Assembly (NCBI RefSeq): GCF_000003195.3
Contig: NC_012870.2
Location: 38,407,491 to 38,471,490, forward strand
Length of the DNA: 64,000 bases
Origin: Sorghum bicolor
Lineage: Eukaryota; Streptophyta; Magnoliopsida; Poales; Poaceae
Direction of reading: 5' to 3'
The translations under genes were made by a program, and so were the position numbers. Positions 45,877 to 57,480 of this stretch are shown here, in pieces (positions within the stretch are counted from its first letter, which is position 1; every line of letters starts with the position of its first letter). Below the pieces are notes generated by a model. The model was given only the letters and a program-made list of their open reading frames with translations, had not been told where the DNA came from and did no database searches.

Positions 45877-45890
45877 GCCCTCCCCCCTTA
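45877..45890 (-). promoter_or_regulatory. Polypurine tract of element F
   Basis: On the minus strand TAAGGGGGGAGGGC directly precedes the LTR TGTAACACC. A CTCG-centred inverted repeat (AAATCTCGTCCCGAGATTT, 45894-45912) adjoins it, as in element E. Confidence 0.8.
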
Positions 45891-45918
45891 CAAAAATCTC
45901 GTCCCGAGATTTGAAAGC

Positions 45919-48900
45919 TTACTGATTTTCGAAGAATGTTTTGTAAACTTCTCTTAAATAATCCTCCGTCTCCCAAGTAGCATCTTCTTCCCCGTGGTTA
46001 CTCCACAACACCTTGTAGAACTTAACCACACGATTACGAGTCACCCGTTCCTTGCGGTCAAGAACCGCTACAGGTGTTTCTTCATACACCAAGTCTGACT
46101 TCAACTTGATATCTCGAACTTCCACTCGTTCCTCCGGTACACGAAGGCACTTCTTTAATTGTGATACGTGGAAGACAGGGAAAATAGCTCGAAGCGCAAC
46201 TGGGAGTTGAACTTTGTACGCCACACTCCCTTTGTTTTCTAGAATTCGATAAGGTCCCACATAACGAGGTGCAAGCTTTCGCTTGACTCCGAACCTTTGT
46301 ACACCCTTCATCGAAGACACCTTGATATACACATGGTCACCAACTGAAAACTCAATCGACTTCCTTCTTTTGTCGGCATAACTTTTCTGACGAGCTTGAG
46401 CAGCTTCTAGATGTTGCTGGATGGTACAGACAGTCTGCTCTGCTTCGTTCATGAAATCGATGCCATAATACCTTCGTTCTCTGGCTTCTACCCAATTCAA
46501 CGGGGTTCGACACTTTCGACCGTACAGGGCTTCAAATGGAGCCATCTTGATACTCTCCTGATAACTATTGTTGTAGGAGAACTCACCTAATGGCAGCCAT
46601 TTAACCCAAGAACCCTTCGAAGAGAGAGCACACGCCATCAACATGTCTTCTAAGATTTGGTTAACCCTTTCAGTTTGACCAGCCGTTTGGGGATGATAAG
46701 CAGAGCTACGGACTAAATGAGTACCAATCTGCTCATGTAGACATTCCCAAAAACGAGCAGTGAACTGAGGTCCACGATCTGATACAATTGTTCGAGGAAC
46801 ACCATATTGACGAACAATGTGCTCGAAATACAATTCTGCATATTGATGCGGACGATAGTCGATTCAGACTGGAATAAATCGAGCAACCTTGGTCAAACGA
46901 TCTACAATCACCCAGATGGAGTCGTAACCCTTAACAGAAGTCGGGAGTCCACTGATGAAATCCATGCTGACTTCTTCCCATTTCCAACCAGGAATTGACA
47001 AGGGTTGAAGCAAACCAGCTTTCATGTGAACAGCCTTCACACGGCAACAATTGTCACAACGAGCGACAAAAGCAGCGATCTCCTTTCTCATTTTTGTCCA
47101 CCAAAACAAAGGTTTTAGATCCTGATACATCTTGCTACTACCAGGATGGATAGACAATTTGGATGAATGAGCTTCAGACAAGATCTGATTTCGCAGCTCG
47201 CGGTCTTTTGGGACCACTAGTTGATCTTTGAACCAAAGAATTCCGTTCTCATCGACTCGGAAATGCTTGGTTTCTTCTTCTTTCATTTTTCTCTTTATAT
47301 GATAGATGCCTACATCTGTCTGCTACAATTCGATGACTCGATTGCGAAGAGTACTCTCCAGAGAAATCTAGTGGAGCACAAGTGGATGCATAAGATGTGA
47401 CAACAACGGATCTTCCACTAGGATTGAGTGACAGTGCGCTTTACGACTCAAGGCATCCGCTACCATGTTCGCCTTGCCCGGATGATAGTGCACTTGTAGA
47501 TTATAATCTTTAATCAACTCAAGCCACCTTCGCTGCCGCATGTTCAGTTCAGGTTGAGTGAAGATATACTTGAGGCTCTTATGATCGGTGTAGATATTAC
47601 ACAGATTACCCAACGAATAATGCCTCCAGATTTTCAAAGCATGAACAACTGCTGCTAACTCTAAATCATGAGTAGGGTAATTGACCTCATGCTTTCGTAG
47701 TTGGCGTGAGGCATACGCGATAACGCGACCTTCCTGCATCAACACACAGCCTAAACCAATGCCTGACGCGTCACAAAAGACATCGAAGGGCTTTTCGATA
47801 TCAGGCTGAGCTAGGACAGGAGCTGATGTCAGCAACATCCTCAACTTGTGGAATGCCTCTTCACACTCAGGCGTCCACACAAACTTCTCATCCTTCTGAA
47901 GTAGATGAGTCATAGGCTTAGATATCTTTGAGAATTCGGGAATTAATCGACGATAGTATCCAGCCAGACCAAGAAAACTCCGAACCTCGTGTACCGAAGT
48001 TGGAACTTTCCAATCCAGCACTTCTTGCACCTTGGCTGGGTCCACCGATATGCCTTCTTCAGATAAGACATGGCCCAAGAAAGGTACTTTCTTCAGCCAA
48101 AACTCACATTTGCTAAACTTGGCATAAAGCTGATGTTCGCGCAAACGCGACAACACTATACGCAGATGCTCTGCATGCTCCTCTTCATTGCAGGAATATA
48201 CCAAGATATCATCAATGAAGACCACCACAAACTTGTCCAATTCGGGCATGAACACCGAATTCATGAGATACATGAAGTGAGCCGGTGCGTTTGTAAGACC
48301 GAAGGACATGACGAGATACTCATACAACCCATACCTCGTCGAGAAAGCTGTCTTAGGTACATCTTCAGGACGGATCTTGATCTGATGGTACCCCGATCGC
48401 AAATCGATCTTGGAGAATACCTTGGCTTTAGACAACTGATCAAACAAGATATCAATGCGAGGAAGAGGGTATTTATTCTTGATGGTCACCGCATTTAGGG
48501 GACGATAGTCCACACACATGCGCAAAGATTGATCCTTCTTCTTCACAAAGATAGCCGGACAACCCCATGGAGAAGAACTAGGACGGATAAGACCCTTCTT
48601 CAACAACTCATTTAGCTGGGTCTTAAGCTCAGCTAACTCATTGGGTGGCTTTCTATAAGGTCTTCTAGAGATAGGAGCGGTGCCGGGAATCAATTCAATT
48701 TTGAACTCCACATCCCGATCCGGAGGAAGCCCGGGTAAATCATCAGGAAATACATCCGGGAACTCGCACACCACCAGAATGTCCTGAATAACCTTAGATG
48801 TAACTGCATTCACAGTGCTACGGATTTGAATATCACGAGGGAGTTGCACTAGAAATGCCTCCTTGGTATTTGGGTCTTTCAACATCACTACACGAGTGGT

Positions 48901-50262
48901 GGTGTCGATAAGAACTCCATTACCACTCATCCACTTCGTCCCCAGAATTACATCTATGCCCACACCGGGTAGAACAACCAAATCAGTAAGAAACTAACGG
49001 CCTCCTATTTCCAGAGTTGCCCCCAAAACCACTTGATTGGTGGAAATATCATTTCCCGCAGCACTAATACAATAACTGCCCTTATCAAGTGTAATTGCCT
49101 TGATATTATGCTTAGACACAAATTCAGAACTCACAAAAGAATGCGATGCTCCTGAATCAAAAAGCACAAGTGCGTCATGTTGATTGACCAGAAACTTACC
49201 AGCCGTAACTACCTCACCAACAGGGATTGCTTCTACAGTGGTGTAGTGAACACGCCCCTGGCGGACGTTCCCCTGGTTGAATTTCTTCGGTGGGTAAGGA
49301 TAGTTGCTCTGCCAATGCCCGGTCTAATTGCAGTTCCAGCACGGACGGTTGGTAGGTGGAGTCTTGGCATAGTTGGGACCCGTGTTGCCCCTAGGAAGAG
49401 CAATAGAGTACCCCTTGCGGAAACCCGTCTTCACCTGATTCTTTTTCACCGGAGGGCGGTACCGCTGGTTAGGCGTTGGAGCGCGGAACGGTGGCTTAGC
49501 TGCCACTGGAGCCTTGGACTGAGATGACCCTGTCCCGGCCTCAAAAGCTCTCTTGCTAGTCTTGGTCGTAGTGTACACAGTGTTATAGTTCTCTTGAGTG
49601 AGAGCATCACTGACAAACTCATTGAAAGTTGCACACTTAGTGCGGCCCATAGTCTTCAGCAATTTGGGGCCCAAACCCCGCTTGAAACTAGCAATCTTTT
49701 TCGTCTCCATATTCACAAACTCAAGAGCATACCTCGACAAATGATTGAAAGCATGCAAATACTCCTTCAAAGTCTTGTTGCCCTGAGTTAACTACATGAA
49801 CTCGGTATGTTTCATCTCCATAACACCAGGAGGAATGAAATGCCCTTTAAAAGCATCGCGGAACAGATTCCATTCAAGCACAGTGTCGGCTGGAAGAGCT
49901 TCCCGATACTGATTCCACCAGATGCCTGCTGGACCCTGCAGTTGATGAGCTGCATACTCTGCCTTCAAACCTTCAGTCAACCGAAGCAAGCGGAACTTTT
50001 GTTCCGCCGTGTTCAGCCATTCTTCAGCTTCTCTGAAAGGTGGGGGCTTTGTATCCATGAAGTCCTTGAAGCTACTGTACTGGTCAGGAGCTGGCCCTTC
50101 ATGTGCATTACGACCACCCAGATTCGCCATCCGATTGATGGTCTCAGTGAGCATCCTCTCATTGTCCACCATCATTTGCATTAACTCAGCAGGATTGGGT
50201 GGTGGAGGAGGAGGTGGATTCATGTTTGCACGCTGTTCCGCACCTCGGGTGCCACGAGACAT
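45919..50262 (-). pseudogene. Element F gag-pol polyprotein with chromodomain, six in-frame stops
   Basis: One continuous frame of 1,448 codons from ATG 50260-50262, directly behind TTTTTACAG. Stops: TAG 49792-49794, TAG 49324-49326, TAG 48994-48996, TAG 47368-47370, TAG 47323-47325 and TGA 46864-46866. There are no frameshifts. The knuckle reads C-W-N-C, then a stop, then TGHW and a Tyr in place of the last Cys, so it is doubly damaged. The protease has FDSGASHSF. RT carries FIDDILVYS, RNase [14 protein letters not shown], and integrase keeps SDRGPQF and GQTERVNQ. The end is a chromodomain (FYKVLWSNHGEEDATWE). Similarity to element E is close in RT and RNase H. Confidence 0.92.
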
Positions 50263-50623
50263 CTGTAAAAACACAGTCAGTGAGCATTGATGATGACAAG
50301 ATTTGCCGTAGAAGAACTTATATTTATGCCTGAAAGTATTCGAGAGAATAGCTTTACAGAAAAGGCACAATAATTCAATTCCACAAAACAACATCACCAA
50401 TCCAACACATGACAGAGATATCCGCAATATGCGCCACAATGGAAAACATCGTCATAACATAACAAACATGTTAAGATTGCACATTGGGTCCATAAAGTTA
50501 TTACACCATCACAGTACATGCCATGAGTCAAGGTCAAAGTTTCGGATTACAACATGGGTACAAAAGCATCACAGCTAACTGCCAGACTACAAAGGATCCC
50601 CACATGACACTACCCACTACTCC
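50263..50623 (-). other. Spacer between ORF1 and gag of element F
   Basis: The frame stays open through part of it (to 50439), but the sequence upstream of ATG 50262 is T-rich and ends GTTTTTACAG, a splice acceptor. It is therefore more likely an intron end than coding. Confidence 0.45.
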
Positions 50624-51709
50624 CTACACTCCAGGCTCGTCGTCCGAGTCAGCGTCGAAGATCGCCTCTCCATCCTCATCGCTAACTGGCTCAAGCTCCT
50701 CGTCCTCCACATCCTCGTGCAAAGGTGGTGCAACCGCCACTGGTCCATCGACCTCCATACCATCATCATCGGCCACAATCACCTGAGGTCCCACCTGTGC
50801 ATACACGGGTATAGGGCGAGGAATAGGGTGTAGCAAGTTGTTGAGACGGTGAATCTCCACAAGACCAGCCTCAATCTGATCCTGCAGATAGTTCTCCCGC
50901 TCAAGAGACTGAATCCGGTGCATCTCCCATGCCCGGCGCCTATTCTCCGACACGCGGAGTGCAGTGTCCCTCTCACGAGTGATCTGCACTAAGCGCTCCT
51001 GTAAGGTCTCCCTCTCTCTAGCTAACTGACTCATCTGATCCTGCTTATGATCTCTCTCTCTAATGGCCTTCACCCACTGCTGCCTACGGTACTCCGCAAT
51101 GCCTTCCCAGTCATTGCGGTCCTTCTGAGCTTGCTCCAGGAGTCTAGCTTGCTTGCGAAACTTGCAAGCACACTTTCCAGCCTTCCGTTGCATCTCCTGA
51201 GCTTGGCGAACAGCCACCATCACCTGTGCATAGGTGTCCTCTTGCTGACTGATCAGCTTGAGCACAGCCATCATAGCACTCATAGCCGGACTAGAACTCT
51301 CAGCTCTCTCTCCCCTGCCTCGAACCAGAGCACAACCATCAGCCTGTTTCCACTCTGCTACTGCTGGGTCAGCACGAGGAATGGAGGCCGCTGGTCCTCC
51401 CGTCAGCTCATCACCGCACCTCTGACAGATATCGAGCAGGATAGTCTGGGCTGCAACCTGAGCTGCCTCCCAAGGAGTCTGTCCATCTGAGCTACTAGTC
51501 CAGCCGGTCCATGCAGGCTTGTCCCCATGTGGAGGGACAACTCCCTGCACAGCAAACCACTGTATCCCTCCTGTGCTCTCCAACTCCCACCAAGAATACT
51601 GAGGTGGCTCAGTATACCCGACAGTCTGTAGCACTCTCCAGAGCAGGGTAGGAGTGCCAAACTCGCTCAAGAAAGTGTCACTGGGACGAGGTGAAGCGGG
51701 TGCGTCCAT
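50624..51709 (-). CDS. Element F extra ORF (ORF1): dsRBD-like N-terminus, coiled coil, acidic tail
   Basis: Intact, 361 residues from ATG 51707-51709, which directly follows the acceptor-like TTTCCACAG. The frame is open to an upstream ATG at 51763, but those 18 codons are polypyrimidine intron-like sequence. Residues about 18-98 suggest an alpha-beta-beta-beta-alpha pattern (helix TLLWRVLQTVGY, strands around YSWWELES, QWFAVQGVV and WTGWTSS, helix PWEAAQVAAQTILLDIC) reminiscent of a double-stranded-RNA-binding domain, but the Lys-rich signature is missing. Residues about 165-290 form a long Arg/Gln/Glu-rich coiled coil. The last 50 residues are acidic. Position, coiled coil, L-HP-P motif and acidic end match the ORF1 of element E; the N-termini are unrelated. 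Confidence 0.8.
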   Translation of the reverse strand: MDAPASPRPSDTFLSEFGTPTLLWRVLQTVGYTEPPQYSWWELESTGGIQWFAVQGVVPPHGDKPAWTGWTSSSDGQTPWEAAQVAAQTILLDICQRCGDELTGGPAASIPRADPAVAEWKQADGCALVRGRGERAESSSPAMSAMMAVLKLISQQEDTYAQVMVAVRQAQEMQRKAGKCACKFRKQARLLEQAQKDRNDWEGIAEYRRQQWVKAIRERDHKQDQMSQLARERETLQERLVQITRERDTALRVSENRRRAWEMHRIQSLERENYLQDQIEAGLVEIHRLNNLLHPIPRPIPVYAQVGPQVIVADDDGMEVDGPVAVAPPLHEDVEDEELEPVSDEDGEAIFDADSDDEPGV

Positions 51710-53061
51710 CTGTGGAAAGGAATAGGAATACCATGGGTAAAAGCGGATTAGTTTAAGCAACATTTATTTAATTAAAAGGGACGACATTGTAAGGGAAGGA
51801 GTAGACAGAATGTATGTATAAATGCGACATGATGCATGCACGAACCGTACGTCCTCACAAACTTAGAAAAATTAACATTCTAACGGATATACGGTGGCAT
51901 ACATTCGTCTCTCGATACGATAACTATCAATATACACGTGCGCTGTTAGAGTACCTGCAGAAAACTTCATTTTAGCCCAACAGTTCCCAATATATCACTC
52001 AAGAAAGCAGTAAACTAAGTGCACATTGCTTGGACATGCCCAACACGCACAAACAATGACACCACAGCTACCCGAGAAACTAAATGCTCCCCAATTAAGT
52101 TTCTTTCGTGGTTTCATGGTTTTGACATGTAACCAGTATTCGCCTAAACGGCCTAAACGGCCGATTAAACGGTCATTAAATGGTAAACGGTGGCAAACTG
52201 TTTTGTTTAGGGGGTAAACGGGAAATTAAACGGTTGACCGTTTAAACGGTCAAAAAACGGGGAAAACGGTCTAAACGGCCTACACGGAACGGTTGTAAAC
52301 GGTGTTAAACGGTTGTTTAAACGGCCGTTTAGGCAAACACCAGGTGAATCTAGTTGAATTTTATATTAACAATTTGTATACTTAAATTTATTATATTTAT
52401 AAATATATAAAATTGATTTGTTGTATGCATAAATATGTATATTTAATTATTCTAACATGCATAAACATATATACATAATAAAATAAATGGATTTTAGTTG
52501 CATAAATATGTATAAATGATAGAATGATTGATTTTACATTAAAAAATATGAACATTTTTGTAATATTGTGTAAAACCGTTTAGACCGTTTTAATCTGTTT
52601 AAACACCGTCTAAACAGTTTAAACGCTAAACGAAGGGTGACCGACTGTTTACTGTTTAGCGTTTAGGATAACATTGCATGTAACCACTCCAGAAAACCAC
52701 CGCGAACACTCCCCTAGACCGCCGTTTGGACGATCATGCTCTCACAGCTCACACTTACCAGAGCGTAGGTGCGACGTTGCATAATTTAAATCTAGCGACA
52801 TATGTGGGTAATTCACATATGAAGGCTACCTCCACCATTAGACCACAGGGTAGCATAGTGCGGTCATCACACATCCATACCTGAGTACAGCCGGAGATGC
52901 ATGATTAAAACCCCCCAAGTCAGTACTTAAATAGCCACCTATAGTCCTTATGTGGGCAAGGAGGATTCGACCACTGGCATAACTTAAATATTGATCTACA
53001 CCATTTTATTTAAAATTTCTTTTGTTTTTAAATACACAAACGCTGCATTTATAATGCTGAA
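51710..53061 (-). other. Leader of element F, carrying the hAT insertion
   Basis: Non-coding stretch between primer site and ORF1. It ends at the ORF1 side in a polypyrimidine tract and CAG. The hAT element at 52134-52676 occupies the middle. I see no other feature. Confidence 0.6.
52134..52676. mobile_element. Small non-autonomous hAT-type element with AAACGG subterminal repeats (543 bp)
   Basis: Flanked by the perfect 8-bp duplication CATGTAAC (52126-52133, 52677-52684), the hAT target length. The termini CAGTATTCGCCTAAACG and, in reverse, CAATGTTATCCTAAACG form imperfect 17-bp inverted repeats starting CA. Both ends are packed with AAACGG or its complement CCGTTT, while the centre is AT-rich. 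No transposase is encoded. The family is not one I can name. Confidence 0.85.
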
Positions 53062-53076
53062 CTTGCTCCGATGCCA
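53062..53076 (-). promoter_or_regulatory. Primer-binding site of element F (degenerate tRNA-iMet)
   Basis: On the minus strand TGGCATCGGAGCAAG, two substitutions from the initiator-tRNA-Met site TGGTATCAGAGCAAG, placed two bases after the LTR end. Confidence 0.75.
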
Positions 53077-53078
53077 GC

Positions 53079-54080
53079 TATCACAAAACCGACCAAATTA
53101 TAAGAGTTCAAGTGTAGAAACGATCGACAATCAATCAAGTTTCCAAACTTGAGCCCATATAACCCCGGTAGTCAATTGAAATCATGAAGGACTTCAAACC
53201 AACTCGCAACAAACCAAGATCGTAATAGTTCAACATAAACATAGCGAATGTTACATAGTCATTCATTGTCGTCGAAGCGGCACCACATCGGAGTATTAAG
53301 TTATTACAACACTTGTTTGAAGTAGCGGAAGCAAAATAGTTACACACACATTCCAAAGTTCAGTACATAAGTTTTTGTTATTGCCAGAGTCTACACCATC
53401 CTTCCAAAAGCAACAGGTATGAGTTTGTTAGAGAACCGTGCCCAACGGTTAGTCCTCATCCCCAGCAGGATGGAGACAGGTCTTGCAGAAGCCGTCATAA
53501 AAGATATCATCTGCAACAGGTGGGAATAAACCCTGAGTACGTGAATGTACTCAGCTAGACTTACCCGTCTAGTAAAGCATAAAAGACACCGAGGATCATG
53601 CAAGGCTAATATATAAAAGTAGAGCAGGTTGACTCAATATTTTGCCAAAAGCCTTTATTACAACTAACCTAATGTAAGAGCATCATATATATTTATCATT
53701 AGTCTACTACTAGATTAGCACCAGTACTAAAGCACTTCACTTGATTATTACAAGCAATAATAACCATATCCAGTTCATCATATGTTCTTACTTGCTATCA
53801 TCATTATCATGAACCAAGTTCATTAGTGAATGCTACGTTTGCCGCTGCTCTGTCAAGTTCTCACTGACCGGGAGAGACGGCGATTCGAATCGAGTTCCTA
53901 TCCAGCTGGAGGGTTATTCCTAGCACTCACCCAAGCATCCCCCGTCGGAGAGCCAACGGGTCACCTTTGGTATAACTCAGGAATCGTGGCTCCGATCAGC
54001 GCCGCACTCTCAGGGCTACCACTCTGCCAGGGAGGTCAGGAATTTTAACTCACCTGCCTTTGGGCTTATGCCAATGGTCC
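53079..54080 (-). repeat. 5' LTR of element F, part before element D
   Basis: It matches 41460-42450. It begins TATCACAAAACC, where the partner has TGTCACAGAACC, so the terminal CA of the LTR has mutated to TA on the minus strand. It contains CGATTCGAATCG (53881-53892) and the TGAGTAC/GTACTCA hairpin (53534-53553). It ends with the duplicated target GGTCC (54076-54080). Confidence 0.92.
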
Positions 54081-55338
54081 TGTTGGGTATTTTAAACGCA
54101 AACAGAAAAAATCCGCAAGCGCACGGATACCGATGTAGCCTTCACCAGGGAGTACTCCAGAGTATCGATTTTCCACAGGGAACGTAAGTGTACTAATTAA
54201 GATCCAAGATCGCCCGAGGATAACTATATGATTATTTTTGGTGGGAAGAGAGGAAGTTTCCTAAGAGTTCTCTAGTTGATCTAAGAATCAAGAATTACTT
54301 CAAGGTTATCTATTTCGGGACATCAGAACACTAACCACAGAAAGAGATGAGAAGGGGGCTAGGAAGCTCCGACTACGGTCCTACAAACACCGATCCGAAC
54401 ATGGTGGAATACGTCGACCGTTAGGGCTGTCACTACCCTAGGGCTACCACAACAATCCGCAGGATTGGGTGCAATTCCAGGTAATTGCAAGACTAAACAC
54501 CACGTCTAATCTATTAATTACTACTCTAATGTTTCAAAGATTAGAGCACTTGATGCAAGCGGGAATCCAATAAATAACTTGAATGTAAATAAAATTAATT
54601 AGAGAACTCAGGAGTAATGAATTGAAGAACCTGGAGAACGATGAAGAACGAACCAGATGCTGTAAAAGTACAATGTTGAGGAAGATCCGACAGATCCGGC
54701 TCCTCCTCCGCTCTCCTCTTCTCTCTCTCTATTTTCTAGATTACAACTAGAACTAACTAGGACTAGAACTAGAGGAACTAGAACTAGAACTAGATGAACT
54801 AGAACTAGATCTAGATGAACTAGAGGTAGAACTAGAAGAACTAGAGGGATCCTCTCTACTTGGATGAAGAATTGAAACCCTAGCTTTGATTCTGTAGAAG
54901 AGGTATGATTTCCAGGGCCCAGGGGGTCTGGTTTTATAGTCCCTTCAAGTGAATATGGGCCGTTGGATCAAACCGACATTAATCGCACGGTTTTCCTTGA
55001 TCCTTTAGGTCGGTGGAGCATAATCCGCGAAACGTGTCCTGATTGGGCACTGTAGCTGGGCGGGCGCCCTGCCTCCGAGCCCGATTGTCTTCCCGTTCAT
55101 TCCCGTGGCTTCTGGAGTCTTCTAGATGATAGAAAATTGCGTGACACGTTAATATCTCTATGTAAACCCGACGTGTGGGCCTTTCTTCCGTATTTCCTGA
55201 TAACCCCCTGCAGAAATAGACAAACACCAAAACTTGTGGAATTCTGTGAGATAAAACCCTAAGTCTAGGTGTTGGTTGCATTTGGATCTTTTCTATGATT
55301 AGTTGATGGTTAAATGTGAGCATTAAGGACCGTCAACA
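54081..55338 (-). repeat. 3' LTR of element D (1,258 bp)
   Basis: In plus view TGTTGGGTATTTT to CGTCAACA. Minus-strand TATA box at 54931-54938. Only one GGGCGGGCGCCC (55058-55069); the partner LTR has two, and the missing 22 bp equals one unit. The polypurine tract follows at 55339-55353. Confidence 0.92.
54736..54846. repeat. AACTAG-type minisatellite in the 3' LTR of element D
   Basis: About 110 bp of imperfect repeats of AACTAG and GAACTAGA. It lies downstream of the TATA box, so it is within the transcribed part. Confidence 0.85.
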
Positions 55339-57480
55339 AGCTCCCCCAAGCTTAACCTTTGCTCGTCCCTGAGCAAAGATGAACTCAAGAGTTTCTGCAG
55401 TGGTTTCCTGCCTTAAAGATATACATGCGTTCAAACAGGATCTCATCTCTGGGTTAGGGTAAACTGTTAAGATTTAAACTTACTCATATTACCTTCCACT
55501 ATGGGGCTTGCAACCGTCACTTGTGTCTAGAGTAGTTAAAAGATAGAACGGTCTAGTCAAGCGCCATGTCTCTTGTTCTTCGATTAACTATAGCTCTGGA
55601 GTTTTTGCAAATTTTCAAATAAAACTCAGAGATTCCTTGTATGACTCTCTCTAGTCTCTCTTTTGTGGTATTTCTGGATCCTTACGAAGGCAGTAATGGT
55701 ATATGCCTTCTCTCAAAGTATGTGGTATTTTTGGTATGAGGCATAGTGACATTGCCTTCTCTCTCACCCTACTCTAATATGGCTTTTGATATCTGGAGCT
55801 CATAGGTGGGAGACAGCTAATACATACTTACAAGACATTTATTGCATAGTCAAACCATGGATCCAGAAGAACAAGTCAATAAGTCAAATCAAGATGTGCA
55901 TGTGTGGCGAATGAATGGTGTATGATGGTGATAACAATGGTCAAAGTCTAATTCTACTTGTGCTCTTTTGAGGGGATACATACCTTTCTTGCTCCTTTGA
56001 AACTTTTTGAGGAGAATGAGATGCTCTATATTTTCTTTGTCTTTTCTCTCAGGTGGGTATCTTGTACCCCTAATTCTATTGTCGGACACTTGTCCATTTT
56101 TACCTCTTGTCTCACTTTTTCTTTTCTTTCGAGGTTCCGGGCACTTGCCCCTTTTTATTTCCTCGTATCTCTTTTTTTTCTTTTTTTCTCTTTTTTTTAG
56201 AGAGCACTCATCTCATGAAATAATATAGCAAGTGGTAGTAACAAGATAACTTGAGCATTTATTTCACAGGGGAAAACAGAAATGTTTTTGGCTATTCTCT
56301 CCCGGATTAGGAGTAGAATATTTTTGGGTGGTTCTGGAGATGGAAATGGATATATGTGGATGGTACTTCCGGAGTAGAAGTATCATGTGTGAGTGAAAGT
56401 GCAAGTGAATCTTGATTTAACCACATGACAAGCTCCTAAGGGTCTACACAGCTTGACCACACTCAATGCTCATAAGCAGTAAAAAGTAAATGAGTGGCTC
56501 AAAGTCTAGCAAGCATGTATATATATGGCTGTGGTAGGAATTTAAACTCTCATCATACAGGAACTCATCATGTGTTATTTTAAAGATTTTCAAAGATAAA
56601 ATTCTCCAGAATTCTAGCATCTCTAGGAACAGATAAACAGCAGCTCAACCTTCCTATATCATATCCGTTAACGACTTAGACTTTAGATCAAGTACTCTTC
56701 CCACAAGTTCAGGTTTAGAGCAAATCTTATTTAATAACAGTCATGCCTAAACTTAAGAGAGAGACTTCAATTTTGAGAACTAGTCATGGCAGAGCAACTA
56801 TTCATCATTTTCATGTGAGAGCTTATCATGATGGTTCATAGCAGACTTTATTTATTTATTTATTTAGAAAACTAAGCAAATATTTATATATAAGCATATT
56901 AGAGTAAAGTATAAACGTGCGTAGAATACTTAGCTGGATAAATGGAGGCGCTCTCCCCCAAGCTAGATTTTGACGCAATTTCTTCTGATGTAGCTAGCAG
57001 GTGCTGGAGGTGTATTTGAATGTCGGCAGCACCCTGACAGCGATTAGGATGTCCTCCGTCTGCTAGTCTTCTTTGATCCTTGAATTCTGTGGAACTCAAA
57101 TAGACAACAAAGCTTTGTGGAACTAGTTAAGTGTTAGCATAAATATCTAGCCTTTATCATGTTGAGCCTCCTCAATAAATGTTACTCTCTTTAGTAGGAT
57201 CATAAATTTATTTTTATATTTTCATTTTTATAGGACAGGAATATATTTATTTTATTTTTATGCCACCACAGTGAATGTACTTATGGGTTTTATGCCATGA
57301 GCATACTCACATGGGGCTTACTATTTTTAACATTTTTATTTTCTTTTTAAGATGATATGAACCTGATTAACTAAGCAAACTATTTTAAATAATTGAAAGG
57401 GAAAAAGGATAACTACCAAGTTTACCTCTTGGCAAGGCGTTCGGTGTTTTTAAGTCCTCCGAATGGGACTCCCTATTTTC
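55339..57480 (-). other. 3' untranslated region of element D
   Basis: Homologous to 12647-14783 in G. It begins with the polypurine tract (AAGCTTGGGGGAGCT, reverse of 55339-55353). The conserved inverted repeats are GGGTA/TACCC (56055-56069), GGACACTTGTCC (56084-56095) and GGGCACTTGCCC (56139-56150). No supported gene. Confidence 0.6.

Noticed and set aside
51710..51763. Longer ORF1 start of element F at 51763
   Set aside because: The extra 18 codons are a polypyrimidine tract ending in CAG, typical of an intron end.
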